The notes under the pieces were generated by a model. That model was not told the origin of the DNA. It did no database searches and saw nothing but the letters and a program-made list of their open reading frames with translations. A stretch of 64,000 bases of DNA from an uncultured Lactobacillus sp. (GTDB taxonomy: Bacteria > Bacillota > Bacilli > Lactobacillales > Lactobacillaceae): NCBI RefSeq assembly GCF_910589175.1, contig NZ_CAJURR010000011.1, positions 3,573-67,572 of the forward strand, written 5' to 3'. Every line of letters begins with the position of its first letter. Positions within the stretch are counted from its first letter, which is position 1. Shown in pieces: positions 16,122-22,806 of the stretch. The position numbers were made by a program, and so were the translations under genes.

Positions 16122-17720
16122 ATGAAAAAATACATCTTAGAATTTAAATCGCAATTTATCTTTCTTACGCTTTTACTTACTCTAGTAGCTGGATTGGATG
16201 TATATGGTGCAGTAATTATTTCAAATGTAATTAATGCAATTATCAAACATCAACTTACGATTTTTTATCAGCAAATCGTAGTTTGGATTCTAGTTTGGGG
16301 TCTTATTATTATTATCCGGTACACTCTTTCAATTTCTGAAACTAAATTTGAGCAAGGGATAGCCAATAAAATTCGCGCTAATATTTTAGAAGCAATTTCA
16401 AACGAAAGTTATGAAAAGTATAATAATTCAGATAATAGCCGTTTTGTTTCGTGGATGAATAATGATACACAGCAGATTGTTGATAAAGGATTAACATATC
16501 TATACACTATTATTGAAGCAATAGCCTTGATAGGGTTGTCTCTGATTACACTTTGGACATATAGCATTTGGATTGTATTTGTTGCATTAATTTTAGCCAT
16601 AATTACTTTATATCTTCCTCGATTACTGAACAATCGTTTAGCCCAAACTTCTCAAGCTTTAACTAAAGAAAATGAAAATTTTGTACAAGTAGCATCCGAC
16701 TTACTTGGAAATTTTAATATGTTGTTTTCTTTTAATAGCCTCTCTCTTATGAGACACGATATAAATAATGAATCTAAAAAATTAAAAAACGCCTATGTTG
16801 CTCAAGCAAAAGTATACGGTGGAATTGCAGCTTTAGGTTTTATTAGTAATGTGATTTCTCAAATTAGCTTAACTGGGTTAGCAGGAATTTTAGCTTATAG
16901 AGGCATTATTACGATCGGAGCTATTTTTTCAATTAGTAATTTGACCAGCAATATTTTTAATAGTGTAGGTAATATGCCAAATTATTTAAGCTATATCAAG
17001 AGTACAGAACCCATTTTTGATAAATTTAAAAAGTTTATTGATGACAATCCGAAGGATGAAAAGAAAAATAAATTGATACCACAGACTCCATTTTTGGAAA
17101 TTAAGAATGTAACTTTTCATTATCCTCGTACTAAAAATGATATCTTATGCAACTTTTCATATAGGTTTGAAAAAAATAGAAATTATCTTCTTGATGGTGA
17201 CAGTGGGTGCGGAAAAAGTACTATTTTAAAGCTGTTAGCAGGATTTTATCCATCTTACAAAGGAAAGATACTGCTTAAAGGGCATAATTTAAACGAATAT
17301 TCACAAGAGCAACTGCATAAAGATATTTTTTATTTAGATCAGCACCCGCAAGTGATTAAAGGAACAGTACGGACTAATCTTAATCTTACTGATCATTATT
17401 GTGATAGAGATTTACAGAGAGCATTAGATCAGGTGCATTTAGAAAGTAGTAGTGAATTCTTGGATACTTATATTGAAAAAGGAGGAAGTAGCTTGTCTGG
17501 AGGGCAATTACAAAGACTAGCCTTAGCTCGAGCTGTTTTACGAAATTTTGAAATATTTTTAATGGATGAAGGAACGACTGGTGTAGAAAAAAAGATATCA
17601 ATAGAGTTGGAGCAAATGTTATTAAAAGATCCAAATAAAACAGTTATCGTGGTGAACCATAGTGAGTCTAAAGAAAATCTAAAAATGTTTGATGAGATAA
17701 TTGAAGTCAAGAAATTTTAA
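16122..17720 (+). CDS. ABC exporter of the graspetide locus
   Basis: 532 aa: about six membrane segments (1-310) and an ATPase domain with Walker A GDSGCGKST (near 358), signature LSGGQLQRLALARA (near 457) and Walker B IFLMDE (near 477). The D-loop is unusual: after DEG comes TTGVEKK rather than the usual TSALD, so the D-loop Asp is missing. The switch His (VNHS) is present. There is no C39 peptidase. It starts 4 bp after the ligase and should export the modified peptide. Its paralogue at 8070-9677 has an intact D-loop. Confidence 0.82.
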   Translation: MKKYILEFKSQFIFLTLLLTLVAGLDVYGAVIISNVINAIIKHQLTIFYQQIVVWILVWGLIIIIRYTLSISETKFEQGIANKIRANILEAISNESYEKYNNSDNSRFVSWMNNDTQQIVDKGLTYLYTIIEAIALIGLSLITLWTYSIWIVFVALILAIITLYLPRLLNNRLAQTSQALTKENENFVQVASDLLGNFNMLFSFNSLSLMRHDINNESKKLKNAYVAQAKVYGGIAALGFISNVISQISLTGLAGILAYRGIITIGAIFSISNLTSNIFNSVGNMPNYLSYIKSTEPIFDKFKKFIDDNPKDEKKNKLIPQTPFLEIKNVTFHYPRTKNDILCNFSYRFEKNRNYLLDGDSGCGKSTILKLLAGFYPSYKGKILLKGHNLNEYSQEQLHKDIFYLDQHPQVIKGTVRTNLNLTDHYCDRDLQRALDQVHLESSSEFLDTYIEKGGSSLSGGQLQRLALARAVLRNFEIFLMDEGTTGVEKKISIELEQMLLKDPNKTVIVVNHSESKENLKMFDEIIEVKKF

Positions 17721-17781
17721 GTAAAAAGAAAATTTTATTTAAAGTTAGGTATTCTTAAGTATAAGAGATATAAAGTTTTTA

Positions 17782-17817
17782 TTCCTTAGTTGATGATTAT
17801 CAATTAGGGATTTTTTA
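17782..17817 (+). terminator. Terminator of the graspetide operon
   Basis: TCCTTAGTTGAT pairs imperfectly with ATCAATTAGGGA, then six T. Confidence 0.7.
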
Positions 17818-18052
17818 ATATCTTTAATTTAATTTTCTTTGAGTGTATATCTGTATATAGTATTCATATTTGATAAACTTTCTTTAATAAAAATAAAGTT
17901 AAGATAATTTTAATTTTCTTTGTTTGCGTAAGACTTAAGACTCTATAGATTGTTTGGCTTTCTAATAAAAATAAGATTAAATACTCATAATTCATATTTC
18001 TATTATGTTTCTAGTATTAATATTTATATGTCGGTTGATGAAAATAATAAGA
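17818..18052. other. Gene-free stretch between convergent terminators
   Basis: Very AT-rich, with no frame with a ribosome binding site and no repeat shared with elsewhere. Confidence 0.4.
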
Positions 18053-18109
18053 AAAAGCACCTGACTTTGATAGTTAATAGATAGTTATCAAAGTTAGGTG
18101 CTTTTTGTA
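18053..18109. terminator. Long bidirectional terminator
   Basis: GCACCTGACTTTGATA pairs with TATCAAAGTTAGGTGC with one mismatch, flanked by A5 and T5. It closes the minus-strand set of tiny genes. Confidence 0.85.
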
Positions 18110-18145
18110 GAAATTATTAATAGATTGTAATTTTAATTTTCTTTT

Positions 18146-18193
18146 TTACCACGTTCCAATAAATGGAGCAGGACCGATATGGTGAAGATTCAT
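18146..18193 (-). CDS. Tiny peptide 7 (15 aa), minus-strand set
   Basis: Encodes MNLHHIGPAPFIGTW. AAGGAG lies 9 bases before the ATG and a strong terminator lies 37 bp after the stop. It is rich in His, Gly and Pro and ends in Trp, like tiny peptide 2. Function unknown. Confidence 0.5.
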   Translation of the reverse strand: MNLHHIGPAPFIGTW

Positions 18194-18296
18194 ATTAATT
18201 TTCTCCTTAATACTGCATTAATTGCGTTAACCTTATAAATAAATGATTGTTTGTCTATGGCATATACTTATTATTAATATCTTCTCCCTATCGAAT

Positions 18297-18407
18297 TTAC
18301 TTAAAAGGCTCGATTGTGTGTGGGAATAGTTTTCTCATATTGCTTATAACCCTCCTTTTCTTAACACTACAGTCCTTTAATAATAGATTATAGTGTAATA
18401 AGCTCAT
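18297..18407 (-). CDS. Small peptide 6 (36 aa; internal 13-aa start at 18338)
   Basis: The ATG at 18407 gives 36 aa and follows the previous stop codon by one base, with AAGGAG 10 bases upstream. An internal ATG at 18338 has a nearly perfect AAAGGAGG 12 bases before it and gives MRKLFPHTIEPFK. I favour the short form or both being made. The shared tail PHTIEPFK aligns with PPWITPYK of tiny peptide 1 (pattern PxxIxP, aromatic, K). Confidence 0.5.
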   Translation of the reverse strand: MSLLHYNLLLKDCSVKKRRVISNMRKLFPHTIEPFK

Positions 18408-18408
18408 T

Positions 18409-18549
18409 TCATTTGTTCTCCTTCGGGATAAAACTTTTAAATAAGGCTAGTACATCTTTTACGGGATCTTTACAGTATTTATTAGGTATCCATAAATATC
18501 TAGTATTAGAGCTTGTATCTCTATATTTGTTTTTTTTATATTTTTTCAT
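18409..18549 (-). CDS. Small cationic peptide 5 (46 aa)
   Basis: Starts MKKYKKNKYRD and ends in SFIPKENK, with a strongly basic N-terminus. Its ATG follows the stop of tiny peptide 4 after 4 bases, so translation is probably coupled; it has no strong site of its own. It occupies a position in the minus-strand set like that of the 50-aa graspetide precursor in the plus-strand set, but has no comparable core. It could be a bacteriocin-like or immunity peptide; nothing known was recognised. Confidence 0.5.
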   Translation of the reverse strand: MKKYKKNKYRDTSSNTRYLWIPNKYCKDPVKDVLALFKSFIPKENK

Positions 18550-18553
18550 TAGT

Positions 18554-18586
18554 TTAACCCACAATTATTCCACCTAAGTGTGTCAT
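18554..18586 (-). CDS. Tiny peptide 4 (10 aa), minus-strand set
   Basis: Encodes MTHLGGIIVG. TTGGAGGAA stands 7 bases before the ATG, a very strong site. It is the first gene after the inverted repeat at 18656-18696, as tiny peptide 1 is after the repeat at 14417. A short hydrophobic peptide as first gene behind an Rgg operator would suit a pheromone (inference). Confidence 0.52.
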   Translation of the reverse strand: MTHLGGIIVG

Positions 18587-18655
18587 ATTTATTCCTCCAA
18601 TTTGCATTACTTAAGTTTATGCTATTAGTATAGAGACTTTATAATACTAAAATTA

Positions 18656-18696
18656 AAATAGTCGTATTTGAATTTAATATTCACATACGACTATTT
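18656..18696 (-). promoter_or_regulatory. Inverted repeat before the minus-strand tiny-peptide set; also rgg3 3' hairpin
   Basis: AAATAGTCGTATTTGAA, 7 bases, TTCACATACGACTATTT: 17-bp arms with one mismatch. It matches the repeat at 14417-14451 in arms and spacer. Read on the minus strand it lies directly after the rgg3 stop, so it may end rgg3 and also control the next unit. TTTTAGTATT follows it, as after the copy at 14417, and TATACT lies further on as a possible -10. Confidence 0.6.
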
Positions 18697-18701
18697 AAGT
18701 G

Positions 18702-19562
18702 TTATTTATATTTAATAAGAAGGTCTTCCAGAATTTTTCCGTATTGAATCATGCCAATACTGATTAAGAAATCTTTTATTTGGTTACTTTTGGTGTAATA
18801 TTTATTATTTTTAGTTTGATGATAAAGAATGATATTTTTGAAGAAATAGAAAGCCGATTTATAAAATACTAGTTCAGGTTTAATTTTTATTCTTTCTCCT
18901 TTTTCCAGAAAATAACCAGTATCGTTTTCTTTATTATTACTTAGAGAAAAAGCTAAGATATTCACTATTATAGCAAGTAAGGAGATTTGCATTTTAATAT
19001 TAGAAGAATCAATGTATTGGCTAATTATTTTTTTAGCAATTATTTTATTACTTTCTAAATCATAGAAGTACATGAAATTACAGAATAAAGTTACTTTATT
19101 TTCATTAAAATTAGGAATACTAAATATTTTATCTTTTATTTTATTTCTTAATTTTAAGTTAGGCTTTTCGGAAGGATCTTTCATTATTTCTATCCAGCCG
19201 TCTATTAGTAGAAGCTGTTCTTGTTTTTCTTTATTTGAAAGATTACTTTCATTTACGAGAGGTTTAAGATTCTTCACTTTATCAATATTATTTTCATAGT
19301 AGGCTTCAGACATCATATTATTAAAATCTTTTATTTGTTGATGGCGGAGATCGTCAGTTGAATGTAATCTACTAAAAAACTCCCATAAAGGGATAGTATT
19401 GTAATGAAGTAAGTCAATTAAACTATTTGCGGTAATGTGATGAATATTTTTTTCTACTTTAGAATAATAAGACTGACTCGTAATTAAACCATTGTTTGTA
19501 AATTCTTTTTGATTTTTACCTTGACTAATTCGATATTCTTTTAGTAATTCACCAATTGTCAT
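18702..19562 (-). CDS. Rgg-family transcriptional regulator of the graspetide locus (Rgg3)
   Basis: 286 aa. HTH at about 3-62 (IGELLKEYRISQGKNQKEF; SYYSKVEKNIHHI), then a helical C-terminal region. It is the most divergent of the three rgg genes here. It is bracketed by copies of the same element: the full inverted repeat directly after its stop, and one arm (TTCAAATACGACT, 19583-19595) 20 bp before its ATG. It is therefore the best candidate for the protein that reads these elements and controls both peptide units and itself. AGAGGT precedes the ATG. The MFS gene at 19667 is divergent from it. Confidence 0.8.
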   Translation of the reverse strand: MTIGELLKEYRISQGKNQKEFTNNGLITSQSYYSKVEKNIHHITANSLIDLLHYNTIPLWEFFSRLHSTDDLRHQQIKDFNNMMSEAYYENNIDKVKNLKPLVNESNLSNKEKQEQLLLIDGWIEIMKDPSEKPNLKLRNKIKDKIFSIPNFNENKVTLFCNFMYFYDLESNKIIAKKIISQYIDSSNIKMQISLLAIIVNILAFSLSNNKENDTGYFLEKGERIKIKPELVFYKSAFYFFKNIILYHQTKNNKYYTKSNQIKDFLISIGMIQYGKILEDLLIKYK

Positions 19563-19582
19563 TATCTAATACCTCTTTAATA

Positions 19583-19595
19583 TTCAAATACGACT
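19583..19595 (-). promoter_or_regulatory. Half-site of the Rgg-locus repeat before rgg3
   Basis: TTCAAATACGACT, identical to the right arm of the repeat at 14417. With its flanks (TAATATT before, ATTTT after) it resembles the right half of the repeat at 18656-18696. No second arm at the 7-base spacing is visible. Confidence 0.5.
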
Positions 19596-19666
19596 ATTTT
19601 AAAAATAATTTTAATTCTCTGGTAACATTAAATCAATATTAAATTATTTAGAGAGGATTAAATTAT

Positions 19667-20941
19667 ATGAACGTATTCTTGAAGAACAAAGATTACAGAA
19701 GATTTTCAGTTGCTAGTTTCTTATCTAGTGCTGGTGACATTCTTTTTTACTTAGCGTTTATGACTTATGCAAGTAAATTACAAAATTATTCTTTAGCTTT
19801 ATCATTAATTGCAATCTCTGAATCATTACCAAGATTATTCGATATCTTTGGTGGTTATTTAGCTGACAAAACAAGAAAGAAATTTAAGAACATCTTCGTA
19901 ATGTCTCTAGTTAGATTTGCCCTCTATAGCTTAGTTGGGATATTGTTTGTTACTAATGTATCTCAATGGGGCTTAGTAATCGCAGTAGTAATTATTAACT
20001 TTATCTCTGATATGGCTGGTACTTATGCTGGAGGCTTGAGCGCTCCATTAATTGTTGATTTAGTTGGAGAAGATGAATTTGCGGAAGCCGAAGGCTTTAC
20101 CAACGGTATTAGTCAAGTGATTACTACTGTGGCTCAATTTGTTGGATCAGGTCTCTTGCTTTTCTTATCTTACTCAAACTTAGCTTTCGTTAATGCATTT
20201 ACCTTCTTAGCAGCTGGCTTGTTATATGCTAGTGTAGGCCTTCGTCATAAGAAAGATGATAAACCACTTGAGCCACAAGAAGTAAACGAACAAAAATTCT
20301 TAGCGACAATGAAGACTTCATATACTCAAATCAAGAAGGCGCCCGGCTTATTGTCAGTTGTTTTAGTAATTGCACTTCTTAACGGTGCATTAACTTCTAT
20401 GGGTTCATTATTACCAATTATTATGGCTGGTAATCGTTCCACGATGATTATTTCTACTTACAGCTTTACTCTTGCAGTAATTGGTTTAGTAGTAAGTGTT
20501 GGTGCAATCTTAGGTAGTACTTTTGGACCACAATTATTTAAAAAGCAATCTGTTTTCTTTATGGTTATTGCTGCCAATGTTTTAAGTGTAGCCACTACAG
20601 TTGCTGCAATGTTCGCTAACATTTTTGCAATTATGCCATTTTACTTCTTATTAGCTTTAGTAATAAGTACTGCTTCACTTAAAATGCAACAATGGTTAGT
20701 TACGACAATTGATCGTAAGATTTTAGCTTCAAGTGTAGGCTTACTTAATACAATTGTCATGGCGACTTCACCAGTAATGACTACAGTATTAACTACTATT
20801 TCAGGCTTAGGGGATGTTAGATATGCCTTATTTGCACTCTTAGCAGTTGAAATTATTATTTTGTTTGTCGCAGTTAAATTGAGTGTTAAGACTAAAGTAA
20901 ACAAAGAGGAAGTTAAATCCGCTGTTGTAGTAAATAAATAG
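19667..20941 (+). CDS. MFS efflux transporter
   Basis: 424 aa with about 12 membrane segments. FGGYLADKTRKKFKN is the MFS loop 2-3 motif (G-x3-D-x2-R-K). The length and pattern fit the MFS_3-type drug or siderophore exporters. GAGAGG stands before the ATG. It is divergent from rgg3 with 104 bp between, so it may share control with that regulator, but the half-site is nearer the rgg3 side. The substrate is unknown. Its even use of common codons differs from the very AT-rich graspetide locus next door, suggesting the locus boundary lies here. Confidence 0.75.
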   Translation: MNVFLKNKDYRRFSVASFLSSAGDILFYLAFMTYASKLQNYSLALSLIAISESLPRLFDIFGGYLADKTRKKFKNIFVMSLVRFALYSLVGILFVTNVSQWGLVIAVVIINFISDMAGTYAGGLSAPLIVDLVGEDEFAEAEGFTNGISQVITTVAQFVGSGLLLFLSYSNLAFVNAFTFLAAGLLYASVGLRHKKDDKPLEPQEVNEQKFLATMKTSYTQIKKAPGLLSVVLVIALLNGALTSMGSLLPIIMAGNRSTMIISTYSFTLAVIGLVVSVGAILGSTFGPQLFKKQSVFFMVIAANVLSVATTVAAMFANIFAIMPFYFLLALVISTASLKMQQWLVTTIDRKILASSVGLLNTIVMATSPVMTTVLTTISGLGDVRYALFALLAVEIIILFVAVKLSVKTKVNKEEVKSAVVVNK

Positions 20942-21292
20942 CTTATAAAATTAATGTTTAGCTACAAATTAAAAGATTACCTAATGAAACGAAAATTGAA
21001 TCATGAATCGATTACCTCAAGAATATTAGTGAGATCATCAAAAAAATTCTATTAAATCAAAGTACAAGACAAGATTTAATAGAATTTTTTGTTATAAGCC
21101 AAATTAATATATTTGTATACTATATATAATAAGTTATTAAGGAAGTCTTAAGCTTAGCGCTTTGTAGGCAGTAGAATATCTTTATTGATTAAGCCTTGTT
21201 ATGATTAAGTTAATCAATCATAAGTCATATAAAGATTAAAAATAGCTAGCTAAATCAATCTTTTATGTATTTTTAGGAAAGGAAGCCTAACT
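20942..21292. other. Intergenic region with terminator and CsbD leader
   Basis: A 23-codon frame near 20980 has no ribosome binding site and is not called. A terminator lies at 21042-21090. A promoter-like AT-rich segment (TATATATAAT around 21120) and a long imperfect inverted repeat (ATCTTTAT near 21177, ATAAAGAT near 21230) precede the CsbD gene. Confidence 0.45.
21042..21090 (+). terminator. Terminator of the MFS gene
   Basis: AAATTCTATTAAATC pairs with GATTTAATAGAATTT, followed by a T-run. Confidence 0.85.
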
Positions 21293-21457
21293 ATGATGGA
21301 AGATAAACATGGAATTAAGGACAAAGTAGCAGGTAAGCTTAAAGAAGTAGAAGGAAAAATCACCGGTGATAAAGCTCGTGAGGTCGAAGGAAAAGCTCAA
21401 CAAGCTAAAGGAAAGGTGAAATCTAAGGCTACTGAAGTAAAAGAAGACTTAGAATAA
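21293..21457 (+). CDS. CsbD-family stress protein
   Basis: 54 aa starting MMEDKHGIKDKVAGKLKEVE, with Lys/Glu/Gly-rich repeats (GKxxEVEGKxxGDKAREVEG) diagnostic of the CsbD family. AGGAAAGGAAG precedes the ATG pair. CsbD-like proteins are general-stress proteins of uncertain molecular role. The GlsB-type gene follows after 39 bp, and the two probably form a stress operon ending at 21797-21826. Confidence 0.85.
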   Translation: MMEDKHGIKDKVAGKLKEVEGKITGDKAREVEGKAQQAKGKVKSKATEVKEDLE

Positions 21458-21496
21458 TCTACTTATTGTATATTTTAGAAATAGGAGGCGATCCCC

Positions 21497-21763
21497 ATGC
21501 TTCACTGGATTTGGGTTTTGATTGTTGGAGGCGTAATCGGGTTGATTGCAGGAGCCATTACTCATAAAGGCGGCTCAATGAACTGGATTGCAAATATTAT
21601 TGCTGGGCTAGTAGGCTCATCTCTAGGCGAGGCTTTGCTGGGTGCCTGGGGTCCGCAAGTAGCGGGAATGGCAATTGTTCCATCCTTACTAGGAGCTATT
21701 ATTTTAGTTATTTTAGTTTCATGGATTATGACAATGCTATTTGGGTCAAAAGCTCATTCATAA
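21497..21763 (+). CDS. GlsB/YeaQ/YmgE-family stress membrane protein
   Basis: 88 aa, with three membrane segments. It is Gly-rich: IVGGVIGLIAGAI near the start, NIIAGLVGSSLGEALLG in the middle. This is the transglycosylase-associated (GlsB/YeaQ) family. ATAGGAGGCG precedes the ATG. It is downstream of the CsbD gene, consistent with a shared response to envelope stress (inference). Confidence 0.85.
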   Translation: MLHWIWVLIVGGVIGLIAGAITHKGGSMNWIANIIAGLVGSSLGEALLGAWGPQVAGMAIVPSLLGAIILVILVSWIMTMLFGSKAHS

Positions 21764-21796
21764 ATCATATTTAACACAATTTAATAATTCTCTCTC

Positions 21797-21826
21797 AAAA
21801 GAGCAGTCTTAGTCGACTGCTTTTTT
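21797..21826 (+). terminator. Terminator of the CsbD-GlsB pair
   Basis: AGCAGTC pairs with GACTGCT, then a run of T. Confidence 0.85.
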
Positions 21827-21899
21827 CTATGGGCGGCCTTTTAAATTTTCATAGTATAATGGATGTGATATAAAAATCTAGGTAAGAAAAGAGATAACA

Positions 21900-22727
21900 A
21901 TGCGTTTAATTTCATGGAATATTGACTCCCTTAATGCCGCTTTAACTAGTGATTCACCGCGTGCCCAACTTACGCGTAGCGTTTTAAATACAATAAAAGA
22001 AAAAGATGCCGATATTATTGCTATTCAAGAAACTAAATTACGTTCTACAGGTCCAACGAAGAAGCACCAAGAAATTCTTGCAGAGATGTTTCCTAACTAT
22101 GACTATGTCTGGCGTTCTTCTGAAGAGCCAGCAAGAAAAGGCTATGCAGGGACGATGTTTTTATATAAAAATACTTTAACGCCTGAAGTAACTAAGCCAG
22201 CTATTGGCGCACCGGATACAATGGATTATGAGGGACGAATTTTAACCTTAGAATTCGATAATTATTATGTTACTCAAGTCTATACTCCTAATTCTGGTAA
22301 TGAATTGAAGCGATTAGAAGATCGTCAAATTTGGGATGAAAAGTATACAGAATATTTACAAAAATTAGATAAAAGTAAACCAGTAATTGCGAGTGGTGAC
22401 TATAATGTTGCCCATACTCCAATTGATTTGAAACACCCAGAAAATAACCACCACAACGCTGGCTTTACTGATGAAGAGCGTCAAGGCTTTGATAAATTAT
22501 TGAAGCTTGGCTTTACTGATACCTTTAGAAAAGTACACGGTAATGTAGAAGGTGTTTACTCATGGTGGGCTCAAAGAGTAAGAACTAGTAAAGAAAATAA
22601 CTCGGGCTGGAGAATTGACTATTACATTGTTTCTGATAGAATTGCTGATCAGGTAACTAAATCAGAAATGATCGATACCGGAGATCGTAAAGATCATTGT
22701 CCAATTATGCTAGAAATTAATTTATAA
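21900..22727 (+). CDS. exoA: Exodeoxyribonuclease III (ExoA/XthA family)
   Basis: 275 aa, normal for the family. Motifs: SWNIDSLNA, the metal-binding Glu in IIAIQETKL, SGDYNVAHTPIDL (catalytic Asp/Asn), and GDRKDHCPIMLEI (catalytic Asp-His). It removes nucleotides from 3' ends and cuts at abasic sites in base excision repair. Monocistronic; its 3' end runs into a DnaA-box cluster and a terminator. Confidence 0.92.
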   Translation: MRLISWNIDSLNAALTSDSPRAQLTRSVLNTIKEKDADIIAIQETKLRSTGPTKKHQEILAEMFPNYDYVWRSSEEPARKGYAGTMFLYKNTLTPEVTKPAIGAPDTMDYEGRILTLEFDNYYVTQVYTPNSGNELKRLEDRQIWDEKYTEYLQKLDKSKPVIASGDYNVAHTPIDLKHPENNHHNAGFTDEERQGFDKLLKLGFTDTFRKVHGNVEGVYSWWAQRVRTSKENNSGWRIDYYIVSDRIADQVTKSEMIDTGDRKDHCPIMLEINL

Positions 22728-22806
22728 TTATCCACTTGTGGATAAGTGAAGAAGATCGTTTGGGTCTTCTTTTTTAATTTAGATGGGAAGTGAAGGCTGT
22801 GGATAA
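22728..22806. promoter_or_regulatory. Cluster of three DnaA-box-like sites
   Basis: TTATCCAC at 22728-22735 and TTGTGGATAA at 22736-22745 form a palindrome containing one perfect DnaA box (TTATCCACA on the minus strand) and one 8/9 match. A third perfect box (TGTGGATAA) is at 22798-22806, overlapping the start of the next gene. Confidence 0.5.
22748..22776 (+). terminator. Terminator of exoA
   Basis: GAAGAAGATC pairs with GGTCTTCTT, followed by T-rich sequence. Confidence 0.7.

Noticed and set aside
20983..21054. 23-codon frame starting MKRKLNHES
   Set aside because: No ribosome binding site, and its end lies in the terminator stem; unlike the tiny frames at 14.5-18.6 kb.
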